Origin: Dellaglioa algida DSM 15638 | Lineage (GTDB): Bacteria; Bacillota; Bacilli; Lactobacillales; Lactobacillaceae | Reading direction: 5' to 3' | Assembly: GCF_001434695.1 (NCBI RefSeq) | Contig: NZ_AZDI01000002.1 | Span: 124,001-188,000, forward strand | Length of the DNA stretch: 64,000 nt | Part shown: positions 8,123 through 16,444 of the stretch, piece by piece | Numbering within the stretch: the first letter of the stretch is position 1 | How the letters are laid out: the number at the start of each line of letters is the position of its first letter | Position numbers and translations under genes: made by a program | Notes under the pieces: model-generated | The model's database searches: none | Seen by the model: only the letters and a program-made list of their open reading frames with translations | Told to the model about the DNA's origin: nothing

Positions 8123-8752
8123 TTATTTAGAAACGACGCTAAAACGTTCTTGATGATGTGAGTTTGCCTCAATTTCATCTACTAAAGCGATGGCATAGTC
8201 CGCATAACTTATTTCACTTTCACCTTTTTCATTTTTAGTTAATACATCTCCGGCTATTTGATAATGGCCAGTTTTATGACCGTTAGGATTGAAAAATGCG
8301 GCGGGTGAAAGGTAAGTCCAATCAAAATTTGTAACCTTTCGAAGATCAGCCAGGGCGTTTCGCATACTTTTAGCTGTTGGTTTGGCAGATTCAGGGAATC
8401 CTGGTGTATCTCCTAATACCATTGTTTTTTTGGAATCAATAAATAAGCTACTGGCACCACCGACAACAATTAGTTTATTTTCCGTATTAGCTAAAATAGT
8501 GATTAAGTGATCTAGAGATGTTTGATGTAAGGTTTCTTGGCCAAGAGGTGCATTGAAAGCATCTACAATGACATCGAAGGGCGCCAAATCAGTAGCGGTG
8601 AGATCAAAAAGATCCTTTTCTATAAAGGGAACCTCTTCCGTTAATTTCCGCTTATTTCTAATAATGGCGGTTACGTCTAGTCCGCGAGATAATGCTTCTT
8701 TTAATGTCGTGTGACCTTGTTTCCCAGTTGCACCAATAATGCCAATTTTCAT
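8123..8752 (-). CDS. NAD(P)-binding epimerase/reductase-like protein (NmrA/YwnB type)
   Basis: A 209-residue atypical short-chain dehydrogenase. The N-terminus KIGIIGATGKQGHTTLKEA carries the GxxGxxG dinucleotide-binding loop, followed by VTAIIRNKRKL where NADP-preferring members have basic residues. A later WTYLSPAAFFNP segment is typical of YwnB/NmrA-like proteins, which lack the usual YxxxK catalytic pair. Homologues serve as flavin or quinone reductases or redox sensors, so the reaction is not predictable. A ribosome site AAAAGGGG precedes the ATG. It lies alone between the HAD genes and tmRNA, transcribed leftward. Confidence 0.8.
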   Translation of the reverse strand: MKIGIIGATGKQGHTTLKEALSRGLDVTAIIRNKRKLTEEVPFIEKDLFDLTATDLAPFDVIVDAFNAPLGQETLHQTSLDHLITILANTENKLIVVGGASSLFIDSKKTMVLGDTPGFPESAKPTAKSMRNALADLRKVTNFDWTYLSPAAFFNPNGHKTGHYQIAGDVLTKNEKGESEISYADYAIALVDEIEANSHHQERFSVVSK

Positions 8753-8864
8753 TTTAAGAACCCCTTTTCTGATAACTGACTCTACAATAAGATAATGTTA
8801 TTTTAATGTCAAAGAATACGTCAGTGGCTTTCGTCTTTATTTTATTGGATAAATATGGTATCTT

Positions 8865-8870
8865 TATAGT
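8865..8870 (+). promoter_or_regulatory. -10 element of the ssrA promoter
   Basis: TATAGT lies 7 bases before the predicted tmRNA 5' end. A -35 at 17 bases distance (TTATTG, 8842-8847) is poor, so only the -10 is proposed. Confidence 0.4.
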
Positions 8871-8876
8871 TGTTAT

Positions 8877-9244
8877 GGGGATGTTCAGGATTCGACAGGT
8901 ATAGGTTGAGCTTGGATTGCGTTTCGAAGTTTGCGTCTTCGTTAAAACGCTCAGTTAAATTATAACTGCAAAAAATAATAGTAATACTTACGCTTTAGCT
9001 GCTTAATAGCGCTTTAACGTAGATCCTCCTAGTATCGTCCATGTGCTAGATCTGGGTCCTAAATTAAGTGGACTTACGTTGACTTCTTCCACCTGGAGAA
9101 GTTAAAAGAGACTAATCAGGTTAGTCAGACGTGTTAGCCCTGTTATACGGCGCTACGGCTGGTGAAATTTAAATAGTATAACTATGAACGTAGATGTTTG
9201 AGTGGCAATATGCTTGGACGCGGGTTCGACTCCCGCCATCTCCA
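8877..9244 (+). ncRNA. ssrA: Transfer-messenger RNA (tmRNA)
   Basis: The 5' end GGGGATGTTCAGGATTCGACAG and the 3' end GGTTCGACTCCCGCCATCTCCA are the two halves of the tRNA-like domain. GGGGATG pairs with CATCTCC to form the acceptor stem, and the T-arm is intact. The internal tag reading frame runs from the GCA resume codon at 8968 to the TAA at 9004-9006 and encodes AKNNSNTYALAA, a typical lactic-acid-bacterium proteolysis tag. The terminal CCA is not encoded. tmRNA, with SmpB, rescues ribosomes stalled on broken messages and tags the nascent product for degradation. A terminator follows about 80 bases downstream. Confidence 0.97.
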
Positions 9245-9324
9245 TTTTACACTTTGAATAGGATTGAAAAACTTCATATAAGTAACATTTTATATTTTTG
9301 AAGATTCTATCCAACATAACAGAC

Positions 9325-9360
9325 AAAAAAGACGACTCCTAAAACGGGTTGTCTTTTTTT
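9325..9360 (+). terminator. Terminator downstream of tmRNA
   Basis: AAAAAAGACGACTC / GGGTTGTCTTTTTTT hairpin with a T-run. It is nearly symmetric and may also serve the leftward LysR gene. Confidence 0.8.
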
Positions 9361-9390
9361 ATTTTTAAAATTAAATGAATAAACTGGACA

Positions 9391-10257
9391 CTAATCCATC
9401 ATTAAGAGACGTAAAAATTCTTTTGAAGCATTTGAAAAACGATGATTCTTTTTCCAAACAATATTGATATTTGCGGTTAATGGAGGTGATAAAGGAATGA
9501 ATTTTAGATTTATATCTGTGGTATTTATAATGCCATCAATACAAAGGGCGCTAGTGACGCCTTCTCTTACTAATAGCGAGGCATTATAAAGTAAGTTATA
9601 GGTACCAATGATATTTAAATAATCGATACTTCCCCCCAACCATTCAGACAGTTGATTATCAACTAATGATTGATTTGAAATGAGTAGGGGCGTGTCTTTA
9701 ATATCGTTTGCGACGACCACTTCTTTATTGGCTAAGGGATGCGAGTTATTGACTAAAATCCCCGAATAATCAACTAAAGGTAGTCTCATGTATTCATATT
9801 TTTGCTTTTCTACGGGATCAATAACTAACCCAAAATCGATCAAGCCCTTGTCAACTTTTTCTAAGATATCATCCGCATTTCCACTATAAAGATGAATGTT
9901 AATGTCGGGATAGTTATCCCTTAAGGCGTGTAATCTTTCCCCGATGAATTTAAAGGCTCGTGTTTCTCCGCCTCCGATTGTTATCTGACCACTAATGACG
10001 TCATTTTTGATAAGATTTGTCGTCGTTGACTCTACCAAAGATAAAATTTCGGATCCTCTATTTACCAAGTAAATACCATCTTCTGTTAATGTAATAAATC
10101 GATTTCCCCTAGTAAACAAAGTAACACCTAGTTCATTCTCTAATTCCTTTAATTGTTTTGAAAGGGTAGGTTGAGAAAGATTTAAGACTTCAGCGGCTTT
10201 GCTAATTGTTTTTTCACGTGCAACGGTTAGGAAGTAGGTTAAAACGCGTAATTCCAT
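9391..10257 (-). CDS. LysR family transcriptional regulator
   Basis: A 288-residue LTTR. The N-terminal winged helix-turn-helix is clear (KTISKAAEVLNLSQPTLSKQ, about residues 17-36, then LEnELGVTLFTRG), followed by a two-lobed periplasmic-binding-like effector domain starting around residue 90 (GQITIGGGETRAF). I placed the start at 10257 because AAAGGAGC (10264-10272) lies just upstream of this ATG; an upstream in-frame start would put this site inside the gene. It diverges from an acetyltransferase gene across about 120 bases, the usual arrangement for an LTTR and its target. The inducer is unknown. Confidence 0.88.
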   Translation of the reverse strand: MELRVLTYFLTVAREKTISKAAEVLNLSQPTLSKQLKELENELGVTLFTRGNRFITLTEDGIYLVNRGSEILSLVESTTTNLIKNDVISGQITIGGGETRAFKFIGERLHALRDNYPDINIHLYSGNADDILEKVDKGLIDFGLVIDPVEKQKYEYMRLPLVDYSGILVNNSHPLANKEVVVANDIKDTPLLISNQSLVDNQLSEWLGGSIDYLNIIGTYNLLYNASLLVREGVTSALCIDGIINTTDINLKFIPLSPPLTANINIVWKKNHRFSNASKEFLRLLMMD

Positions 10258-10380
10258 TCGGCTGCTCCTTTCTATGGCGATTAAGAATACATGGGTATTA
10301 CACATAAGTATTAGTTAAGTATAACCGATACGTATATACTCTGAACAGTAAAGAATGAATAGATATCAGGAGGTAAGTAA

Positions 10381-10944
10381 ATGTTAGACTTACAAAAGAA
10401 AATAGTTGGAAAAGATATTTTAAAAGATTCGCCCTTATTTAACGAAATCCATTCTGTGAAACAGAATAACGAACAATTGATTATGATGCTGAATTCGAGA
10501 TACTATCCCAATGAGGAGGTGTTAAGGCAATTGGAGAAAATAACTGGGCAAACAATTGATTCATCGGTAATAGTTTCACTGCCTTTTTATAGCGATTTTG
10601 GTAAACATATTACATTCGGAAAAGATATTTTTATTAATCAAAATGTAACATTTGTTGATTTAGGCGGAATAACACTTGAAGATCAGGTCTTAATTGGTCC
10701 GGGTTCTAGGTTAATCACAGTTAATCATTTAATTTCTCCTAAAAATAGGCGTGGACTTAACGTAAAACCGATTTATGTTAAGAAGAATGCATGGATTGGG
10801 GCAAATGTAACTATTTTACCTGGAGTTACAATTGGCGAAAATTCGGTTGTTGGCGCTGATTCAACTGTGACGAAAGATGTTCCTGATAACGTGATTATAA
10901 TTGGTAGTCCAGCTAAAGTAGTTCGTAATATAGAAGAAGCTTAA
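10381..10944 (+). CDS. Sugar/maltose O-acetyltransferase-like protein (hexapeptide repeat family)
   Basis: A 187-residue protein with the left-handed beta-helix hexapeptide repeats of the LacA/Maa/NodL family. A helical N-terminus is followed by repeats such as ITFGKDIFINQNVTFVD, ITLEDQVLIGPG, WIGANVTILPGVTIGENSVVG and VPDNVIIIGSPAKVVR. The catalytic histidine is likely the one in ITVNHLISP. It would use acetyl-CoA to acetylate a sugar or similar hydroxyl in the cytoplasm, working as a trimer. A strong CAGGAGGT ribosome site precedes the ATG. It is probably regulated by the divergent LysR protein. The acceptor is not known. Confidence 0.85.
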   Translation: MLDLQKKIVGKDILKDSPLFNEIHSVKQNNEQLIMMLNSRYYPNEEVLRQLEKITGQTIDSSVIVSLPFYSDFGKHITFGKDIFINQNVTFVDLGGITLEDQVLIGPGSRLITVNHLISPKNRRGLNVKPIYVKKNAWIGANVTILPGVTIGENSVVGADSTVTKDVPDNVIIIGSPAKVVRNIEEA

Positions 10945-10964
10945 TTAATTTTTGCAGAAAGCAT

Positions 10965-11000
10965 AATAAAAACCCCCAAAAATCCAATTCTGGGGGGTTC
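10965..11000 (-). terminator. Terminator of the UPF0145 gene, possibly bidirectional
   Basis: ACCCCCC paired with GGGGGTT. The minus strand has the better T-tract (GGGGGTTTTTAT), so it mainly serves the leftward gene. Confidence 0.65.
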
Positions 11001-11027
11001 ACTTTATATAATTCGTTGAAATTATTA

Positions 11028-11354
11028 TTATTTAATATAACGAACTGCGGTACCATATGCAGCAACTGATTGCATATCTTGACCAATAGAACCGGAATCA
11101 AAACGCATCATAACGACCGCATCTGCACCCATGCTCGCAGCATTTTCGCGTAGACGATCAATAGATGTATCACGCGATTCAGCCATCATTTCAGTGTAGG
11201 CTTTAATTTCGCCACCAACAATATTTTTAAGACTGGCACCGATATTTTTAATCACGTTTTTAGATTGCGTTGTAAGACCGAAAACTTCGCCAATAACTTC
11301 GTATTCTCTACCTGGGATACTTTCTGTTGTCACTACTAATATTTTATCTGACAT
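11028..11354 (-). CDS. UPF0145 / YbjQ-family protein
   Basis: A 108-residue cytoplasmic protein matching the YbjQ (DUF74) family along its whole length: [16 protein letters not shown] at the N-terminus, [15 protein letters not shown] in the middle and [14 protein letters not shown] near the end. Known members form small pentamers and have been called heavy-metal-binding by sequence, but the biochemical role is unsettled. The ribosome site CGGAGG is strong. It lies between the acetyltransferase and cyclophilin genes and probably has its own transcript. Confidence 0.88.
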   Translation of the reverse strand: MSDKILVVTTESIPGREYEVIGEVFGLTTQSKNVIKNIGASLKNIVGGEIKAYTEMMAESRDTSIDRLRENAASMGADAVVMMRFDSGSIGQDMQSVAAYGTAVRYIK

Positions 11355-11427
11355 TTATAAAACCTCCGTTTATTTATTATCTTTATCATAACATAGTCAA
11401 TTTAGAATGAATTAAAAATTGGCTCTA

Positions 11428-12162
11428 TTATTTTGCTTCTTGAATGACTTTAATTTTATTAACTTTAATATCCGTTGTGGGTTTATCGCCTGAGTTGACC
11501 TCAACGGCGGCAATCTTATCGACAACATCCATTCCCTCAATAACCTGACCGAAGACGGTGTAAGTACCATCTAGAGAAGGCGTTCCACCTTTTTTATATG
11601 CGTCTAGAATTTTTGAAGGCGTTCCATCTTTAATATCGGCACTTGTACTTACATCTTCATTATTTTGAACGATATAGAATTGACTACCAATTGAATTAGG
11701 TTCAGATGTTTGAGCCATTGCTAGGGCACCGCGAATATGGTAGAGACTTTTCGAAATTTCAGTGCCGAAAGGTTTACCATAAATACTTTCACCACCAGTA
11801 CCATCTCCCTTAGGATCTCCACCTTGAATCATGAATTCATTAATAACGCGATGGAAGAGGGTATTATTGTAATATCCTTTTTTGCTGTGAGTCAAGAAAT
11901 TTTTAACGGCTTTCGGTGCATATTCGGGGAATAATTTAATTTTAATATTACCCTTTGTTGTTTGAAGCTCAACAACAGCTTCTTTTTTTGATACTGTCGA
12001 ACTAAGTTGCGGTAACGCTACATTTGATGCCACGCTCGAAGATGAGTCACTTTCTGAAACATTCGTTGCTTTTGTATTTTGATGATAGAAGAAAAAACCG
12101 ATTCCTCCAAGAATAATGATGACGATTATTGCGATTAAACTGATCATTTTTTTACTTTTCAT
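11428..12162 (-). CDS. Membrane-anchored cyclophilin-type peptidyl-prolyl isomerase
   Basis: A 244-residue protein. Residues 4-26 form a membrane anchor, residues about 30-55 a serine-rich linker, and residues about 62-240 a cyclophilin domain. Characteristic stretches are NTLFHRVINEFMIQGGDP and GALAMAQTSEPNSIGSQFYI, which contain the active-site arginine, FMIQGGD and the QFYI motif. The domain faces outside and would speed proline isomerisation of secreted proteins after translocation. No lipobox is present. The ribosome site is weak (GGGG, about 8 bases upstream). It diverges from the metal-sensor gene. Confidence 0.9.
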   Translation of the reverse strand: MKSKKMISLIAIIVIIILGGIGFFFYHQNTKATNVSESDSSSSVASNVALPQLSSTVSKKEAVVELQTTKGNIKIKLFPEYAPKAVKNFLTHSKKGYYNNTLFHRVINEFMIQGGDPKGDGTGGESIYGKPFGTEISKSLYHIRGALAMAQTSEPNSIGSQFYIVQNNEDVSTSADIKDGTPSKILDAYKKGGTPSLDGTYTVFGQVIEGMDVVDKIAAVEVNSGDKPTTDIKVNKIKVIQEAK

Positions 12163-12277
12163 AGTGACCCCAAACTTTCTTTCTATTATTTACTTACTAC
12201 AGTTTAACGTAGACGATAATGGTTGTACAAGTTTTAAATTGAAACGAAATGATAGCGCTTGAATAAGAAGAATATGA

Positions 12278-12293
12278 ATGTTATATTTAACAT
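12278..12293. promoter_or_regulatory. Candidate ArsR/CzrA-type operator
   Basis: Inverted repeat ATGTTA-TATT-TAACAT directly upstream of the metal-sensor gene. ArsR/SmtB repressors usually bind such AT-rich imperfect palindromes overlapping their own promoter. The assignment rests on position and symmetry only. Confidence 0.4.
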
Positions 12294-12318
12294 ACGTTTA
12301 ACAAGGGGGGACTTACCA

Positions 12319-12633
12319 TTGAAGGATGACTTAATACTTATTTCACAAAATGATGCGGTCGAAGCTCAAAAAATATTTAAATTGTTAAGTAACCCAACTA
12401 GAATGCAAATTATGTATCTACTTGAGCAAACGGAGTTAACGGTTTCTCAAATTAAGGATCGGCTAGGAATTGAGCAGTCAGTTGTTTCACATCAGTTACA
12501 GCTGTTTAAACAACATCAGCTGGTTACGGTACGCAAGGTGGGTAAATTAAGTTATTACAGACTTGAAGACCAGCATATTATTAGTATATTGACGCAAACG
12601 TTAAAACACGCAAATCATGTTTTACATCATTAA
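12319..12633 (+). CDS. czrA: ArsR/SmtB-family metal-responsive repressor, CzrA-like
   Basis: A 104-residue winged-helix repressor (KLLSNPTRMQIMYLLEQ, then the recognition helix around SQIKDRLGIEQSVVSHQL). The C-terminal helix reads EDQHIISILTQTLKHANH, placing Asp84, His86, His97 and His100 exactly as in the alpha-5 Zn(II)/Co(II) site of Staphylococcus CzrA. The alpha-3 cysteine pair of CadC is absent. The start is TTG at 12319, preceded by AAGGGGGG at 12303-12310; this start gives the canonical residue numbering. It should release DNA when zinc binds. Likely targets are its own operon and perhaps the CadD-like exporter 4 kb downstream. The symbol is by resemblance, not proven orthology. Confidence 0.85.
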   Translation: MKDDLILISQNDAVEAQKIFKLLSNPTRMQIMYLLEQTELTVSQIKDRLGIEQSVVSHQLQLFKQHQLVTVRKVGKLSYYRLEDQHIISILTQTLKHANHVLHH

Positions 12634-12668
12634 AATGTGGCATGTGATTAGATTATTGGGGGTATATC

Positions 12669-12755
12669 ATGTTTATTAAAAACGAATTTAAATGGGAAAA
12701 ATTAAATTTATACATAGAACAAATGACCCACGTCGCAAAAGTGGGGATGGCATAA
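12669..12755 (+). CDS. Candidate 28-residue microprotein overlapping the PBP gene
   Basis: A short frame starting at ATG 12669 and ending at TAA 12753-12755, which overlaps the PBP start (TAATG). It begins MFIKNEFKWEKLNLYIEQM and is amphipathic, with no signal peptide. A purine-rich TTGGGGG about 7 bases upstream makes a better ribosome site than that of the PBP itself. I do not recognise the peptide. It may be a translated microprotein, or a leader whose translation delivers ribosomes to the PBP start. Confidence 0.45.
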   Translation: MFIKNEFKWEKLNLYIEQMTHVAKVGMA

Positions 12756-15001
12756 TGGAAAAACAAGAAAAAATTAAGAAAACAAAATGGCGATACAGAC
12801 ACCCACATATTTTTAGATATGTCGCGATATTTAGTGTTTTACTTTTATTGGGGGTAGCCGCGATTAGTCTGTACGTTGCCGCGGTTATTAAGTCGGTTCC
12901 AACTGTTACTAGTCAGGAATTAATCTCAGATGCTAGCTCTAATATGTACGACAGGGAGGGACAATTAATTTGGTCTTCCGCTTTAAATAAACGGGTATAT
13001 GTGAAGGCAAAGGATATTCCTAAAATTTACAGTGACCTTTTATTATCGACTGAGGATCAAACCTTTTATAAAGATGCAGGATTTTCACCATCTGGGCTAG
13101 CTAATGCCGCTTTTTCGACCGTTAAATCAGCGGTGGGTAAGGGGGAAGTTCGGGGTGGATCAAGCATTGAACAACAATTAATTAAATTAACTGTTTTTTC
13201 AACAAGCAATAAAGATCGGACCGTAGATCGGAAAATAAAAGAATTTTTTCTAGCGCAACAGTTATATCACAACTATAGTAAAGACCAAATTTTAGAATTC
13301 TATATCAATAAAATGAGTTTGGGCGAAGGTTCTTACGGGGCCCAAACTATTTCGGAAACTTATTTTGGTAAAACGTTAAAACAATTAAGTGTCAGTCAAC
13401 AGGCAATTATTGCGGGATTGGGTCAGGCGCCATCTACTTATAATTTGTATTCAAATCCTAAAGCAGTTCGAGCGCGTCGAAATATCGTTCTAAAGACTGG
13501 CTTGGAGAATAAAGTTATTACAAAGTCTCAATACAAAATAGCAATAGCGGAGTCAGTGACTAAAGATTTGAAAAAACGTCATTGGATGGAGAACTCTGTC
13601 ACAAAAAAAATTCTTGAAAATAATGCGTATGTTACTTCGGCATTAGAACAGGTGAGTGATAAAGGCTATGATTTATCAAAGACGCCGCTTCAAATTAATA
13701 CGGCACTTGATTCAAGCAAGAATGCTTATGTAAAAAAACTAGCCGATGATGAAAAATATTATCAGGATTCAACTGAACAATCGGCCATTACAATAACCGA
13801 CCCTAAAACTGGGAATATTGTTGCTCAATATGGGGGACGCCATCAAAAAACAGCTTTTAGTTATAATCGAGCAATATCTACTCAACGCTCATCAGGATCA
13901 GGAATTAAACCACTGCTAGATTACGGTCCTGCAATTGAATATTTTGGGTGGGCAACAACGCATGCGCTAGATGGAACTGCTTACGCTTACCGCGGAACTA
14001 ATTTACTGGCTCAAAACTTTGATGATGTTAGTTATCGGTCAATAACAATGCAAAATGCGCTACGGGTTTCAGCAAATACACCGGCGATTAGGACACTAGA
14101 TACCGTTGGTAGTGCAAAAGCTGCTCAATTCTTAACTCAAATCGGTATGCCTCAAACCAATGCTCCGGCAGGATCACAGGCTATTGGACTTGATGTCTCC
14201 ACTGAACAAATGGCGACAGCGTATGGGGCTGTTTCAAATGGTGGTACTTATCATGCTGCCCGTTATGTTACTAGTTTAAAATTTTCAGATAACAGTGTAA
14301 AAAAATATGATGTTATTGGTAAACGTGCAATGAAGGCTTCAACCGCTTTTATATTGACTTCGATGATGGAAGGTGTACCTAACGCTGGTGGGACAGCACC
14401 AAATGCTAAAATAAATGGAATCCATCAAGCAATGAAAACGGGAACTGTTGGATACTCAGCGGCAGCTAAATTCCCTGAAAATGCGAATATGGATGTCTGG
14501 ATGAATGGGTTCACTAAGTCCACATCTGTCTCTATGTGGCTGGGCTACGATGAACCAATGAAAAAGGGACACTACATCACGGATGCCGCTTCTGCAATGA
14601 CAAACGTCAATTTATATCGTGATTTGATGGAACATTTTTCAAAAGAAAATGATGCGGATAATAGTGAGTGGGAAAAGCCATCAACTGTTAACCAATTGTC
14701 AGGAATAGGTCTTTCAGCCCAATATGAACCCAATGATAAAGTGGTCGTATTAGGTGTTAAGGAACCAGAAACGATTGACTTAAAAAAAGCAAAAGTATAC
14801 AAAACATATTTATCAAAAACAATAGATAAGGACATTTTAAAAGTTAAATTTGAAGATATTGCTTATCAAAAAAAACCTGATTCATACAAAATTGGATCAT
14901 GGAAGAAAGATACAAATGATAAATTAGATTTAACTCAGAAAAAACTAGATAAGGCCAATGATGGAATCAAGTCGGCTAAAGAGATGTTAGAGGGTGAGTG
15001 A
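12755..15001 (+). CDS. pbp2A: Class A penicillin-binding protein (transglycosylase/transpeptidase, PBP2A-like)
   Basis: A 748-residue bifunctional peptidoglycan synthase. After a basic cytoplasmic tail there is one membrane segment (about residues 25-50). A GT51 glycosyltransferase domain follows (Glu100 in EDQTFYKDAG, RGGSSIEQQL, KIKEFF). The transpeptidase domain has Ser382 in SGIK, Ser439 in SAN and Lys561 in KTGT. The C-terminal tail is lysine-rich and helical. The start at 12755 fits the TAATG overlap with the upstream microORF; an in-frame ATG at 12692 lies inside that ORF without its own ribosome site. The next gene overlaps its end, so the two products probably act together. The symbol is by resemblance. 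Confidence 0.9.
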   Translation: MEKQEKIKKTKWRYRHPHIFRYVAIFSVLLLLGVAAISLYVAAVIKSVPTVTSQELISDASSNMYDREGQLIWSSALNKRVYVKAKDIPKIYSDLLLSTEDQTFYKDAGFSPSGLANAAFSTVKSAVGKGEVRGGSSIEQQLIKLTVFSTSNKDRTVDRKIKEFFLAQQLYHNYSKDQILEFYINKMSLGEGSYGAQTISETYFGKTLKQLSVSQQAIIAGLGQAPSTYNLYSNPKAVRARRNIVLKTGLENKVITKSQYKIAIAESVTKDLKKRHWMENSVTKKILENNAYVTSALEQVSDKGYDLSKTPLQINTALDSSKNAYVKKLADDEKYYQDSTEQSAITITDPKTGNIVAQYGGRHQKTAFSYNRAISTQRSSGSGIKPLLDYGPAIEYFGWATTHALDGTAYAYRGTNLLAQNFDDVSYRSITMQNALRVSANTPAIRTLDTVGSAKAAQFLTQIGMPQTNAPAGSQAIGLDVSTEQMATAYGAVSNGGTYHAARYVTSLKFSDNSVKKYDVIGKRAMKASTAFILTSMMEGVPNAGGTAPNAKINGIHQAMKTGTVGYSAAAKFPENANMDVWMNGFTKSTSVSMWLGYDEPMKKGHYITDAASAMTNVNLYRDLMEHFSKENDADNSEWEKPSTVNQLSGIGLSAQYEPNDKVVVLGVKEPETIDLKKAKVYKTYLSKTIDKDILKVKFEDIAYQKKPDSYKIGSWKKDTNDKLDLTQKKLDKANDGIKSAKEMLEGE

Positions 15002-15003
15002 AA

Positions 15004-16392
15004 ATGGAGCCAAGGTTAAGGGGTAAGAAACAAAAAAATGAAAAACTGGTTAAGCGAGAAGACGAAACTAATTTAAAAAAAGGACAAACTCCAAAAAAAG
15101 GGCCAAGGAATTTTTGGAAACAAGTATATCGTCTTTTGTTATTTGTGACTATCGGGTTGACTATTTGGAGTGTTTATACGGTCGTTAATCGTTATCGAAT
15201 TAGTCTTGATTGGTCTAAAAACGATAATTCAGAGTTAACAATGGCCAAGCAAACGCCAGATTCACTCTACGATTCTAACGCTGAATCTAAAGCGGCGAAA
15301 CAAAACTTTAATGAAATTTATGCAAAGAGCTATAATATTAAAACGGAAGATTTAACATCTGCGGCAACGACAACCGAAATGAAAAAATTACGCCAAACGT
15401 TAACCCATATTTCAGCTAATTCACGTGTCGATTACCAGACGAAATACGACGATATAGTGAAAAAAGTAAAAGTGAACGCGTTATATCAAGATATGTTTGT
15501 AAAGGGTGATAATGAAACAATTAAACCTAGCGTAACGCCTGAAACTATTCAAAAATTGAATAACTCACAATTCGGATACATTAATCAATTATTGATTGAT
15601 TCTTCCAATAAAGATGAGTTTGCGCAACGTATTTATAAACGACAATTGAAGTTGGCAAAAGATGCAACGGCAATAAACGGTGTGATTGATATTGCAAAGA
15701 AGACAGTTACTTACGAACCGACTTCAGGTGATGTGGTTATTTTAAAAGATAGCACTAATCAGCAAATCAATGATTATACAACCGCGGTAGGACATCTGAA
15801 TTATTCATGGAAAAATTTAGCTTTTTTAAATGAAATTGAAAAAGTAATTGCAAAAGATTTAGCGAAACAAACGGAACAGTATCAAGTATTTAACGATTAT
15901 AAAAAAGATCTTTTAGATGAAAAACAAGCGAATAAAAATTTAGACGCGCTTAAGAAAAATTTGTCTGACACATTGATAAAACAAAAATTTGATGAAAAGC
16001 AAGCCAAGGATTATATAAAAATACCTAAATTCACCTCTCAATCTGAGGCACAAAGCTGGGCCGATAAAAACGATATAAAAGTAGAATTTACACGTAAATG
16101 GGCTAGAAAAAGTGATATAATATCGGATCCAAGCGAAGGTAAACTATTGAAAAGGACAGATAAACTGAAAGTTATCGTTCAGCAAGGAGGTTCAGGTGGG
16201 ACATCTGCTGACTCAGTTAAGACGAGTTCAAGTACAAATTCTTCAAGTGCGTCTGAAAAAAAAGCAGATTCCAGTTCAACTAAAGAATCAAGTAGTTCAA
16301 CAGTTGAATCTTCGTCGAAAGTAGAATCTAAAGAATCAAGTAACACGGGGAATGAAGGCAGTTCATTGCTCACTAGTACAACAAAAAAATAA
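15004..16392 (+). CDS. Membrane-anchored extracytoplasmic protein with C-terminal PASTA-like domain
   Basis: A 462-residue protein of unknown function. The cytoplasmic N-terminus is very basic (about 35 residues). One membrane segment follows (YRLLLFVTIGLTIWSVYTVV), then a long helical extracellular region. A domain at about residues 340-395 resembles a PASTA repeat (FTSQSEAQSWADKNDIKVEF, ending LKVIVQQGG). The last 60 residues are a Ser/Thr/Glu/Lys-rich disordered tail. The gene begins at the PBP stop: ATG 15004, or an overlapping GTG at 14998, behind AGAGGGTGAG. This coupling suggests a partner or regulator of the PBP. PASTA domains bind muropeptides or beta-lactams in other proteins; the assignment here is by pattern. 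Confidence 0.75.
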   Translation: MEPRLRGKKQKNEKLVKREDETNLKKGQTPKKGPRNFWKQVYRLLLFVTIGLTIWSVYTVVNRYRISLDWSKNDNSELTMAKQTPDSLYDSNAESKAAKQNFNEIYAKSYNIKTEDLTSAATTTEMKKLRQTLTHISANSRVDYQTKYDDIVKKVKVNALYQDMFVKGDNETIKPSVTPETIQKLNNSQFGYINQLLIDSSNKDEFAQRIYKRQLKLAKDATAINGVIDIAKKTVTYEPTSGDVVILKDSTNQQINDYTTAVGHLNYSWKNLAFLNEIEKVIAKDLAKQTEQYQVFNDYKKDLLDEKQANKNLDALKKNLSDTLIKQKFDEKQAKDYIKIPKFTSQSEAQSWADKNDIKVEFTRKWARKSDIISDPSEGKLLKRTDKLKVIVQQGGSGGTSADSVKTSSSTNSSSASEKKADSSSTKESSSSTVESSSKVESKESSNTGNEGSSLLTSTTKK

Positions 16393-16444
16393 GGAATTTG
16401 ATAGTGTATATATTAAGTGATTATCAAAATAATAGGGGTAAATA

